Assembly (NCBI RefSeq): GCF_000969445.1
Contig: NZ_JZEY01000061.1
Span: 731,501-795,500, forward strand
DNA from: Devosia chinhatensis
GTDB lineage: Bacteria > Pseudomonadota > Alphaproteobacteria > Rhizobiales > Devosiaceae
Reading direction: 5' to 3'
DNA length: 64,000 nucleotides
Below the pieces are notes generated by a model. That model was not told where the DNA came from, did not search any database, and saw only the letters and a program-made list of their open reading frames with translations. A program made the translations under genes and the position numbers. Shown piece by piece: positions 16,069 to 23,796 of the stretch; position 1 is the stretch's first letter; each line of letters opens with the position of its first letter.

Positions 16069-17448
16069 ATGAAGCATTTCGTTGCCCTCGTTGCTGCAAG
16101 CCTGATGGTGCTCCCTGCCACCGCTCAGGAGGCTGCCATGCCATCCGATGCCGATATCGCCAAGATCCTGGGGGACCGCATCGGCCGCGACCAGGCCAAT
16201 GTCGGGATTGCCGTCGCGATCATCGAAAACGGCGAGACCCGCTTCATTTCCCACGGAACGCTTGAAGTCGACGGCACCGACCCAGTGACCGAAGAGACGC
16301 TGTTCGAAGCTGGTTCGATCACCAAGGTCTTCACCAATCTCCTGCTGGCTCAAGCCGTAAACGACGGCAAGATTGACCTCGACGCGCCCATTACCGATTA
16401 TCTGCCGGACGGTTTCGCCGTGCCGGAGACCGGAAATCGTGCCATCACCGCCTTCGATCTGGCCACTCATCATGCCGGCCTGACCGGCCTGCCTGAGGAA
16501 ATCCTTTCCCGTGGCATCGACAACCCTTATTCGGGCTTTGGCGCCGACGCGCTTGCGGTCTGGTTTGCCGACGCTGAACTCGCCAGGCCGGTTGGCGAGC
16601 AATTCGAATATTCCAATCTGGGCACGGCCCTGCTCGGACTGGCGCTTGAGACTGTCGAAGGGAGCGATTTCGTCACCCTTTTGACCACCAGTGTTCTCGA
16701 GCCCCTGGGCATGGATGCATCGAGCCTCGAAATGACCGGCCAGGAGCTACCCGCCATGGCGACCGGGCACAACACCGCCCGCGAGGCCACACCCAATTGG
16801 GATTTCGAGGTTTTTGCGCCCGCCGGGGCCTTGATCATTTCTAGCACCGACCTGATCAAGTTCGTCGCCGCCGCCAGCGGTCAGACGCAGACGTCGCTCG
16901 CCCCTGCCTTCGAGACCATGCTGGCGCGCACCATGCCGGTCGAGCAAGGCACCAGCATCGGGCTGGGCTGGTTCATCACCACCACCGGGCAGAGCGAAAT
17001 CGTCTGGCACAATGGCATGACCGGGGGCTATACCAGTTTCGCCGGCTTCGACCGCGCCAGCGGCAATGGCGTGGTTGTCTTGACCAATATGGCGGCGCAA
17101 CGGGGCGTCAACGATATCGGCATGCACCTGCTCAATCCCGCCATTCCGCTCAACGAACAGCCCCAGTTGCGCACCGCGGTGGAAATCGACCCCGCCCTTT
17201 TTGACGACTATGTCGGCGACTATGTGCTCGCCCCGGGCGTGGTGCTCAGCGTTACCGAGCAGGATGGGCAACTTTTTGCTCAGCTCACCGGACAGGGCGC
17301 CTATGAAATCTTTCCAGAAGGCGACACGCAGTTCTTTTACAAGATCGTCGACGCCCAGATTACCTTCGACGTGACGGAGGGCGACGTGAAGTCGCTGGTC
17401 CTGCACCAGAATGGCCAGAACCTGCCCGGTCTCAAGGTGGTTGAATAG
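16069..17448 (+). CDS. Secreted serine hydrolase, beta-lactamase/PBP class C family
   Basis: The 459-residue protein has a signal peptide (MKHFVALVAASLMVLPATAQ, cleavage near TAQ-EA) and a class C beta-lactamase/transpeptidase-like domain. Motif one is GSITK (the nucleophile serine and lysine), motif two is FEYSNLG (Y.N) and motif three is the WHNGMTGGY region (H.G). A C-terminal beta domain, residues about 365-459, resembles the lipocalin-like tail of such hydrolases. The family includes beta-lactamases, esterases and D-aminopeptidases; the substrate here is unknown and resistance should not be assumed. It follows ppa by 66 nt on the same strand. Confidence 0.9.
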   Translation: MKHFVALVAASLMVLPATAQEAAMPSDADIAKILGDRIGRDQANVGIAVAIIENGETRFISHGTLEVDGTDPVTEETLFEAGSITKVFTNLLLAQAVNDGKIDLDAPITDYLPDGFAVPETGNRAITAFDLATHHAGLTGLPEEILSRGIDNPYSGFGADALAVWFADAELARPVGEQFEYSNLGTALLGLALETVEGSDFVTLLTTSVLEPLGMDASSLEMTGQELPAMATGHNTAREATPNWDFEVFAPAGALIISSTDLIKFVAAASGQTQTSLAPAFETMLARTMPVEQGTSIGLGWFITTTGQSEIVWHNGMTGGYTSFAGFDRASGNGVVVLTNMAAQRGVNDIGMHLLNPAIPLNEQPQLRTAVEIDPALFDDYVGDYVLAPGVVLSVTEQDGQLFAQLTGQGAYEIFPEGDTQFFYKIVDAQITFDVTEGDVKSLVLHQNGQNLPGLKVVE

Positions 17449-17509
17449 CACCGGTCCGGCTGGCTTCGGGCGGATTGCCAGAGGAGCCGGTCGGGCTCTA
17501 TTGCGACCC

Positions 17510-18301
17510 TTATCGGTCTAGCTTTTCTCGCAGCGCGCTCACTTCAGCCCTCAGCGCCCTGATCTCGGTCAGGACGTTGGCAGTATCGTCATGCAGCGCC
17601 TGCCGGTCGGCCGAAGCGCTGGCCTCTGTCTCTTCCTGCATGGCAGAGACAATGACGCCGATAAACAGGTTCAGCACTGCATAGGTCGACAGCAGGATGA
17701 AGGGCACGAAGAACATCCAGGCGAGTGGATAGGCTTCCATGACCGGGCGCACGATGCCCATGGACCAGCTCTCCAGCGTCATCACCTGGAACAGGGTATA
17801 GAGCGACGCCCCCAGCGAGCCGAACCAGTCCGGAAAGCTGGCGCTGAACAGATTGGTGGCAATGACCGCCGCGACATAGAACAGCATGGCCATGAGCACG
17901 ATGATCGAACTCATGCCCGGCAGCGCCGCGATCAGCCCGCCCACCACGCGCCGCAGCGCCGGCATGGCCGAGACCAGCCGCAACACGCGCAGGATGCGCA
18001 GCGCCCGCAGCACCTGGAAGGGGCCGCTGGCCGGGATCAGCGCGATGACCACCACGGCGAAGTCGAACAGGCTCCAGGGATCGCGGAAGAAGCGCGGGCC
18101 GAAGGCGATGATCCGCAGCACGATCTCGACGACGAAAATCCCCAGGATGATGGTATCGAGGCCGTGCAGTAGCGGCCCATAGGCGGCCATGATGCCGGCA
18201 TCGGTTTCAAGACCGAGGATGATCGAATTGGCGATGATGATGCCGACGATAACCCGCTCCCAGGCCGGCGTGGCAACGAGACGTGCAATGGACTGACGCA
18301 T
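17510..18301 (-). CDS. Voltage-gated sodium channel of the NavBac type
   Basis: The 263-residue protein has one six-helix channel unit. Its S4 voltage sensor has arginines at every third position (LRALRILRVLRL). A pore loop FQVMTLESWSMGIVRP carries the TLESWS filter of bacterial sodium channels such as NaChBac and NavAb. A C-terminal amphipathic coiled coil (about residues 225-262, ending LRAEVSALREKLDR) would hold the tetramer together, as in that family. The length matches. The start at 18301 is chosen because a GGGGAGA ribosome site precedes it and S1 begins soon after; the longer frame adds 29 unlikely residues. It is divergent from the DUF3445 gene. Confidence 0.93.
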   Translation of the reverse strand: MRQSIARLVATPAWERVIVGIIIANSIILGLETDAGIMAAYGPLLHGLDTIILGIFVVEIVLRIIAFGPRFFRDPWSLFDFAVVVIALIPASGPFQVLRALRILRVLRLVSAMPALRRVVGGLIAALPGMSSIIVLMAMLFYVAAVIATNLFSASFPDWFGSLGASLYTLFQVMTLESWSMGIVRPVMEAYPLAWMFFVPFILLSTYAVLNLFIGVIVSAMQEETEASASADRQALHDDTANVLTEIRALRAEVSALREKLDR

Positions 18302-18403
18302 GAAATTCTCCCCGACAGACAGTGTGAGCCAGTCAGGCAAGGCCGGTCGCAAGTCAAGGCCCTGCCCCTTGTCAAATCCGGGCCCCATGGTCTCAATGAC
18401 GTC

Positions 18404-19306
18404 ATGACCAAACCGCCCTATGACCTGTCCACGCGCCTGTTCCAGATCGGAACGAGGCCTCTCGATCCCGCCGACTGGCTGGAACCGGATGCCGCCATGG
18501 AGGCGCAGCTGATCGAGAAAGCCCGGCTATGGCGCGACAATCACGATGCCGTCTTTGCCGAAATTCCGGCCAGCCGCCCCGCCCAGGCCGAATTGCTGGC
18601 GCTGCTGGCCGACTACCTGCCGCAGCGCTTTCCCGCCCACTGGCAACGCCATGGTCAGGAGATGCAGGTTGGTCCAACGGGCCAGACTGTGGCGCTTGGC
18701 GCCGACGAGAGCCCTTTGCTGGCCGCCGCGCGGCTGGTGCAGGACGATCTGCTGCTGCTTGAGCGCAATGCCGAGGGCTGGCGCCTGACGGCGGGCGCGC
18801 TGGCTTTTCCGTCCTCATGGATACTGGCCGAAAAGATGGGGCATGTTCTCGACGCCATCCACGAGCCGGTACCAGGCTTCGGGCCGGGCACCAGATCCGC
18901 GCAGATCATGGCCCGCATGTTCGACGCGGCGCGGCCGGAAACGCCGATGATCCGCTGGAATTTCTCGCTCTATGGCGACGACAGACTGTTTCATCCCGAT
19001 GTGTCAGGCCCCGATACCGCACGGTTCGGACATAGCGGCCGCCCCGGTCCCGTCTTCCTGCGGGTCGAACGGCAGACCCTGCGCAAGCTGCCTGAGACCG
19101 GAGCCATGGCTTTCACCATCCGCATCGGGCTGCATGGTCTCGATACGCTTGAGCGCCACCCCAAGGCAGGCCGGATCGCCACCGCCCTCATCGAACAGGT
19201 GACAGCGCTGACGCCCGAACAGCTCGATTACAAGGGACTGACACGCGAGAGGGAAAAAGTACTGGCGCGGCTGGCCGAGATGATCGCGCCGCGGTCAGGC
19301 GCCTAG
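18404..19306 (+). CDS. DUF3445 heme-dependent oxidative N-demethylase family protein
   Basis: The 300-residue protein matches the DUF3445 family, of which some members are the alpha subunit of heme-dependent oxidative N-demethylases acting on methylamines. Visible family stretches are RLFQIGTRPLDPADWLE, RLVQDDLLLLERNAEGWRLT, AGALAFPSSWILAEKMG and WNFSLYGDDRLFHPD. The subunits needed for electron transfer are not encoded next to it, so its substrate and activity are open. It diverges from the sodium channel gene, about 100 nt apart, and its end overlaps the VOC gene by 4 nt in convergent orientation. Confidence 0.87.
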   Translation: MTKPPYDLSTRLFQIGTRPLDPADWLEPDAAMEAQLIEKARLWRDNHDAVFAEIPASRPAQAELLALLADYLPQRFPAHWQRHGQEMQVGPTGQTVALGADESPLLAAARLVQDDLLLLERNAEGWRLTAGALAFPSSWILAEKMGHVLDAIHEPVPGFGPGTRSAQIMARMFDAARPETPMIRWNFSLYGDDRLFHPDVSGPDTARFGHSGRPGPVFLRVERQTLRKLPETGAMAFTIRIGLHGLDTLERHPKAGRIATALIEQVTALTPEQLDYKGLTREREKVLARLAEMIAPRSGA

Positions 19307-19668
19307 CCCACAAAGCCCTTTGGTGGCTCGGCTAGCGTGATCTGATTGCCATCGGGATCGGCAATCTGGGCGACCACTCCCCAATCACCAACCATGTCTG
19401 CACTGAGCGCCAGACCGGCATTGGCCAGTCGGCGCCGCTCATCGTCCATGACGGGGACAACAATGGTCGTGCGACCATGGCCCGCATTTTCCGGCTCATG
19501 CCAGAGCTGGAGGCCCGCGCCATTCATGTTCCGCCACTGCGCCATGCCGGGCATGGGCTGGTCATCGGGCGCCCGGCCCATGAGCCTTGTGTAAAAAATG
19601 ACGCCACGTTCGAAATCGGCCACGGCAAGGCAGGCATAGATCCCCTGAACAGTGATGGACTTACTCAT
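19303..19668 (-). CDS. VOC-family (glyoxalase-like) protein
   Basis: The 121-residue protein has the beta-alpha-beta-beta-beta pattern of a VOC domain. Its motifs include VQGIYACLAVADFERGVIFY, GLQLWHEPENAG and DPDGNQITLAEP, the last being typical of the second half-fold. The glutamate or histidine metal ligands are not all clear, and the reaction is unknown. A GGAG site lies 8 nt before the ATG at 19668. Its upstream region is separated from hppA by a terminator that points towards it, so it should have its own promoter. Confidence 0.85.
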   Translation of the reverse strand: MSKSITVQGIYACLAVADFERGVIFYTRLMGRAPDDQPMPGMAQWRNMNGAGLQLWHEPENAGHGRTTIVVPVMDDERRRLANAGLALSADMVGDWGVVAQIADPDGNQITLAEPPKGFVG

Positions 19669-19733
19669 ACTGTACTCTCCTTGTTGGACAACATGACAGC
19701 GAACGGTAACCGGTCTGTTCGACATGGTCATAG

Positions 19734-19761
19734 AAAAAAGCCCGGAGCTTTCGCACCGGGC
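19734..19761 (-). terminator. Intrinsic terminator after hppA
   Basis: On the minus strand the stem GCCCGG...CCGGGC is followed by TTTTTT, 31 nt beyond the hppA stop. It separates hppA from the VOC gene. Confidence 0.88.
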
Positions 19762-19791
19762 CCGCTCCATCCAGTGCAGACTGCGTCTGCA

Positions 19792-21906
19792 TTACATTCC
19801 GTTATTCGCCAGCACGGCGAGCAGCAGCAATGCCACGATATTGGTGATCTTGATCATCGGGTTAACGGCTGGGCCCGCCGTGTCCTTGTAGGGGTCGCCG
19901 ACCGTGTCGCCGGTGACTGAAGCCTTGTGCGCATCGCTTCCCTTGTGGTGGGTGACGCCGTGGCTGTCGGTAAAGCCGTCTTCGAAGCTCTTCTTGGCAT
20001 TATCCCAGGCGCCGCCACCCGCCGTCATGGAAATGGCGACGAAAAGCCCGGTGACGATGACACCCATGAGCATGGCGCCAAGTGAAGAGAAGGCATTGGC
20101 CTGACCGGCGATCCACAGGATCACGAAATAGACGACGATGGGGCTAAGCACCGGCAGGAGCGAAGGCACGATCATTTCCTTGATCGCGGCCCGGGTGAGC
20201 ATGTCGACGGCCCGCGCATAATCGGGCTTTGACGTGCCCGCCATGATACCCGGATCGGCCTTGAACTGGCGGCGCACTTCCACCACCACCGATTGGGCGG
20301 CGCGGCCCACCGCTGTCATGCTCATGCCGCCAAAAAGGAAGGGCAGCAACCCGCCGAACAGCAGGCCGACGACAACATAGGGATTGGCGAGGTCGAAATT
20401 GACACTGATGTCGGTAAAGTAGTGCTTGAGATCCTCCGTATAGGCCGCGAACAGCACCAGGGCGCCAAGTCCGGCCGAGCCGATGGCATAGCCCTTGGTG
20501 ACGGCCTTGGTCGTATTGCCCACTGCATCGAGCGCATCGGTATTGTGGCGCACTTCCTTGTCCAGGCCAGCCATCTCGGCAATGCCGCCAGCATTGTCGG
20601 TCACCGGCCCGAAGGCATCGAGCGCCACAATGATGCCTGCCAGGGCAAGCATGGTTGCGACGGCAACCGCGATACCGAAGAGCCCGGCCAGACTATAGGT
20701 GACGATGATGCCGGCAATGATGACGAGCGCCGGCAGTGCCGTCGATTCCAGCGAGACGGCAAGGCCCTGGATGACATTGGTACCATGGCCGGTCACCGAG
20801 GCTTCGGCAATCGAATTGACCGGGCGGCGGTTGGTGCCGGTATAATATTCGGTAATGACGATGATGAGCCCGGTAATGGCGAGGCCCGTCGCGCCACACC
20901 AGAACAGCGACCAGGGCGTGAAGACCTTGTCGGCGGTCTCGATGGCCACGTTCATGTCGCCGAACAGCAGCCATAAAACTGGAAGCAGTGCCACCAGCGA
21001 CAGCACGCCCGAGGCGATGACGCCCTTGTAGAGGGCGCCCATGATGTTGTTGTCGGCGCCAAGCTTGACGAAAAACGTGCCGATAATCGATGTCACGACG
21101 CACGCGCCGCCAATGGCCAATGGCAGCACCATGCCGACCAGCTTGAACGGCTCGGGCAGGATGATGGCAGCCAGCACCATGGTGGCGACGATGGTCACCA
21201 CATAGGTCTCGAACAGGTCTGCGGCCATGCCGGCGCAGTCCCCGACATTGTCGCCCACATTGTCGGCAATGGTGGCGGGGTTGCGCGGATCGTCCTCAGG
21301 GATGCCGGCTTCGACCTTGCCCACCATGTCACCGCCCACATCGGCGCCTTTCGTGAAGATGCCGCCGCCCAGGCGGGCAAAAATGGAAATCAGCGAAGCG
21401 CCGAAGCTGAGCGCCACCAGCGCGTCGATGACCGTGCGGCTGGTGGGCGCAAAACCCATAAGGGTCAGAATCAGGAAATAGAGCGTGACGCCGAGCAGCC
21501 CCAGGCCCGCTACCAGCATGCCGGTGACCGCCCCGGACTTGAACGCCAGATCGAGGCCTCGGGCAAGAGAGCCGACGGCGGCCTGGGCGACGCGCACATT
21601 GGCGCGGACAGAAACGTTCATCCCGATAAAGCCCGCCGCACCGGACAGGATGGCGCCGATCAGGAAGCCGATGGCCGCATAGATGCCGAGCAGCAGGAAT
21701 GCAGCGATCAGGATGACGACGCCCACAATGGCGATAGTGGTGTATTGGCGCTTGAGATAGGCCGAGGCGCCCTCCCGCACGGCTGCGGAAATTTCCTGCA
21801 TCCGCACCGAACCCGCATCGGCCCGCATCAGGCCTTGGGTTGTCACGACGCCATAAACGATAGACAGACCGCCACAGGCGACGATCAGCCAGAGTGCCAG
21901 ATCCAT
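19792..21906 (-). CDS. hppA: K+-independent proton-translocating membrane pyrophosphatase
   Basis: The 704-residue protein has many membrane helices and hydrolyses pyrophosphate to pump protons across the inner membrane. The substrate-binding motif [20 protein letters not shown] and the acidic [21 protein letters not shown] are intact. The sequence GNTTKA has lysine where K+-dependent members have alanine, so it belongs to the K+-independent class. The ATG at 21906 opens [15 protein letters not shown], the first helix; an upstream extension of 28 residues is not supported. It ends with a strong terminator. Confidence 0.96.
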   Translation of the reverse strand: MDLALWLIVACGGLSIVYGVVTTQGLMRADAGSVRMQEISAAVREGASAYLKRQYTTIAIVGVVILIAAFLLLGIYAAIGFLIGAILSGAAGFIGMNVSVRANVRVAQAAVGSLARGLDLAFKSGAVTGMLVAGLGLLGVTLYFLILTLMGFAPTSRTVIDALVALSFGASLISIFARLGGGIFTKGADVGGDMVGKVEAGIPEDDPRNPATIADNVGDNVGDCAGMAADLFETYVVTIVATMVLAAIILPEPFKLVGMVLPLAIGGACVVTSIIGTFFVKLGADNNIMGALYKGVIASGVLSLVALLPVLWLLFGDMNVAIETADKVFTPWSLFWCGATGLAITGLIIVITEYYTGTNRRPVNSIAEASVTGHGTNVIQGLAVSLESTALPALVIIAGIIVTYSLAGLFGIAVAVATMLALAGIIVALDAFGPVTDNAGGIAEMAGLDKEVRHNTDALDAVGNTTKAVTKGYAIGSAGLGALVLFAAYTEDLKHYFTDISVNFDLANPYVVVGLLFGGLLPFLFGGMSMTAVGRAAQSVVVEVRRQFKADPGIMAGTSKPDYARAVDMLTRAAIKEMIVPSLLPVLSPIVVYFVILWIAGQANAFSSLGAMLMGVIVTGLFVAISMTAGGGAWDNAKKSFEDGFTDSHGVTHHKGSDAHKASVTGDTVGDPYKDTAGPAVNPMIKITNIVALLLLAVLANNGM

Positions 21907-22136
21907 AGGAACAGTCCCTAAAATGTCTCCTCCGAGGCACCCGCGCTGTTCCGTCCGGGTCTTGCGCCCGGTCCGCAGCCAGCCCTCCAACGGGCTCCTC
22001 CCGCTGTCGAGATTAGCCGGATTGGGGACTTAAGCAATGGAGATTGCGCTATTTTGTCGCGGCCCTGCTGCGGACGCCCGATCCCGGCTTATCCAGGGAT
22101 GATCAGACCCCTTCGGCAGCGGGGCTCCATACTGGA

Positions 22137-22469
22137 TCACATAGCGCTGGATTCCAGCGCATGGGCCTTACCGCAGAGTTGCGCTACATCCCCCGAAACG
22201 GACAGCACCTTGATGCGGCTGGTCTGGCCACTGGCCAGGGAAACCGCAGATTTCGGCACACCGAGCGCTTTAGCGATCAGGGCAATAACGGCCGCATTGG
22301 CTTGCCCCTTGTCGGGCACCGCCACGAGGCGAACCCGCAAAACTGAGGAGCCGTCGGCCCGCGTCTCGGCAGGCCCGATCGTGTCGCGCCCTGCATTTGG
22401 CGTGACGCGCAAACAGAGAAGAATTCGGGTTTCGCTGGCGCGGAACCAGCTAGATCCCTGCGCGGACAA
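22137..22469 (-). CDS. DUF167 (YggU) family protein
   Basis: The 110-residue protein contains a DUF167 domain: LCLRVTPNAGRDTIG, VLRVRLVAVPDKGQANAAVIALIAKALGV and the GQTSRIKVLSVSGD close. The cellular role of the family is unknown. Its start lies inside the end of the YggT gene (20-nt overlap), a pairing conserved in many proteobacteria and a sign of translational coupling. Confidence 0.92.
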   Translation of the reverse strand: MSAQGSSWFRASETRILLCLRVTPNAGRDTIGPAETRADGSSVLRVRLVAVPDKGQANAAVIALIAKALGVPKSAVSLASGQTSRIKVLSVSGDVAQLCGKAHALESSAM

Positions 22470-22752
22470 CGGCTGGGTAGAGGTAATAGCCGATGATCGA
22501 CTGCAGGAAGAAGATGAGGAGAAATGCGATCAGCGGCGACAGATCAAGACCCGAGAAACTGGGCATGAAACGTCGGATCGGCCCCAGCACCGGTTCGGTC
22601 AGCTGGTTGAGAACCCGCCAGACTGCGGCGACGAACTGATTGCGCGTGTTGATGACGTTGAACGAAATCAGCCAGCTCATGCTGATCATGATCAGCAGCA
22701 CCCACCAATAGAGCTGCAGCAGGATGAGGATGATGTCGAGCACGGCGCGCAT
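22450..22752 (-). CDS. YggT-family membrane protein
   Basis: The 100-residue protein has two membrane helices, near residues 5-27 and 70-95, on either side of a short soluble loop with the family motif NQLTEPVLGPIRRFMPSFSG. YggT proteins are linked to osmotic or ion tolerance and, in some bacteria, to cell division. It begins a two-gene unit with the DUF167 gene. Upstream lies the hairpin-rich noncoding stretch. Confidence 0.92.
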   Translation of the reverse strand: MRAVLDIILILLQLYWWVLLIMISMSWLISFNVINTRNQFVAAVWRVLNQLTEPVLGPIRRFMPSFSGLDLSPLIAFLLIFFLQSIIGYYLYPAVVRAGI

Positions 22753-22854
22753 GGGCGTCTCCGGAAATGAATTGGCGCATATCTAGTCACTGCCGCGCCA
22801 ACCGGCAAGTCCGGCCCCTTTGGTGGCATGGACACCGTGCGGCAGAAAAGCTTC

Positions 22855-22889
22855 GGGGTCCTGCATCAGAATACGCGATGCAGGACCCC
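22855..22889. repeat. Perfect 13-bp inverted repeat with 9-nt loop
   Basis: GGGGTCCTGCATC and GATGCAGGACCCC pair exactly around a 9-nt loop. There is no T-run on either side. It could fold as an RNA hairpin or act as a protein site in front of YggT. Confidence 0.8.
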
Positions 22890-22963
22890 AAATGACTGAC
22901 TTGCCCGGTACGCAGCACACTTCATCCAGGCATCAACTCAAATGCATGAACCGTGCCAGTTTG

Positions 22964-22987
22964 CCGGTCCCGCAAAACGGGGGCCGG
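22964..22987. repeat. Imperfect GC-rich hairpin
   Basis: CCGG-T-CCCG can pair with CGGG-GG-CCGG around a CAAAA loop, with a small asymmetric bulge. It lies midway between two perfect inverted repeats. Confidence 0.4.
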
Positions 22988-23008
22988 ATGTTAAGGTGTT
23001 CTGAATAT

Positions 23009-23046
23009 TCGCATTCTGCACCGCTTACTTGCCATGCAGAATGCGA
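23009..23046. repeat. Perfect 12-bp inverted repeat with 14-nt loop
   Basis: TCGCATTCTGCA and TGCAGAATGCGA pair exactly. The repeat lies 25 nt after the DedA stop on the minus strand, so it may be that gene's 3' hairpin, though no T-run follows. Confidence 0.75.
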
Positions 23047-23070
23047 GCCGGATGCAAAATGCAACGAGTG

Positions 23071-23694
23071 TTATTCAGCTGGCTTGTCGGAAACCGGGCG
23101 ATTGGGCTTCCAGGTGACGACGCGGAAGAGATAGATCAGCACCACCAAGGCAAGCACGATATAGCTCATAGGATCGAGCACCACTTCGATGACATGGTAG
23201 TGTTCGTGCAGGAAGAAGCCCGCCATGGTCAGGAAAGTGTTCCAGATCAACGCGCCAAGGGTCGAAGCGACGAGAAACAGCGGCAGCGGCATGCGCGACA
23301 GGCCGGCAGGGATGGATATCAGCGTGCGGATCAGCGGCACCAAGCGCCCGAACAACACGATGATCGGGCCATAGCGCTTGAACCAGCGCACCGCCACGTC
23401 GATCTCGTCCGAATTCATGGCCATGAAGCGTCCGAACCGGTCGGCCAGCCAGCGCACCCGGGTCAGTCCGAAAAACCGGCCCGCGAAATACCAGGGCAAC
23501 ATGCCCACCACCGCACCGATCGTGGCCGTAGCCAGGACCCCGGCAAGGTTGAGATCGCCATTGGCCGCCGCAAAGCCCGCAAAGGGAATGATGAGCTCTG
23601 ACGGTATGGGCGGAAACAAGCTTTCGGCCAGCATGACGAGGAAAATCCCGACATATCCCAGTTCGGTGATGGTCTGGATGATCCAGTCTGTCAT
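23071..23694 (-). CDS. DedA-family (VTT domain) membrane protein
   Basis: The 207-residue protein has the DedA pattern: AESLFPPIPSELIIPFAGF, a reentrant stretch with GAVVGMLPWYFAGRFFG, RWFKRYGPIIVLFGRLVPLIRTLISIPAG, and C-terminal helices. Members are thought to flip lipids or carry undecaprenyl phosphate and to support envelope integrity. An AGGAG site lies 6 nt before the ATG at 23694. It follows typA on the same strand after a hairpin terminator. Confidence 0.93.
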   Translation of the reverse strand: MTDWIIQTITELGYVGIFLVMLAESLFPPIPSELIIPFAGFAAANGDLNLAGVLATATIGAVVGMLPWYFAGRFFGLTRVRWLADRFGRFMAMNSDEIDVAVRWFKRYGPIIVLFGRLVPLIRTLISIPAGLSRMPLPLFLVASTLGALIWNTFLTMAGFFLHEHYHVIEVVLDPMSYIVLALVVLIYLFRVVTWKPNRPVSDKPAE

Positions 23695-23725
23695 GCGGTG
23701 CTCCTGCAAGGCTTGCTGAAAACGA

Positions 23726-23750
23726 CATTGCCCGGACAAGCCGGGCAATG
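23726..23750 (-). terminator. Hairpin terminator between typA and the DedA gene
   Basis: CATTGCCCGG and CCGGGCAATG pair perfectly around ACAAG. On the minus strand it is followed by TCGTTTTC, a moderate T-rich tail, about 46 nt after the typA stop. Confidence 0.72.
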
Positions 23751-23796
23751 GTGTGACATCATTCTAGAGAAGGGCGCCTAACAGGGCCTTACCCGA

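Larger units (their letters stand above)
22753..23070. other. 318-bp noncoding gap rich in inverted repeats
   Basis: No protein of recognisable type is encoded here; a 104-codon frame on the plus strand has a composition unlike neighbouring genes. The gap holds three inverted repeats (22855-22889, 22964-22987 and 23009-23046), two of them perfect with 12- or 13-bp arms. It lies between the stop of DedA and the start of YggT, both minus-strand. Confidence 0.7.

Noticed and set aside
22820..23134. 104-codon plus-strand frame over the hairpin-rich gap
   Set aside because: It has no recognisable domain, its composition is unlike nearby genes, and it crosses both perfect inverted repeats and the DedA 3' end.
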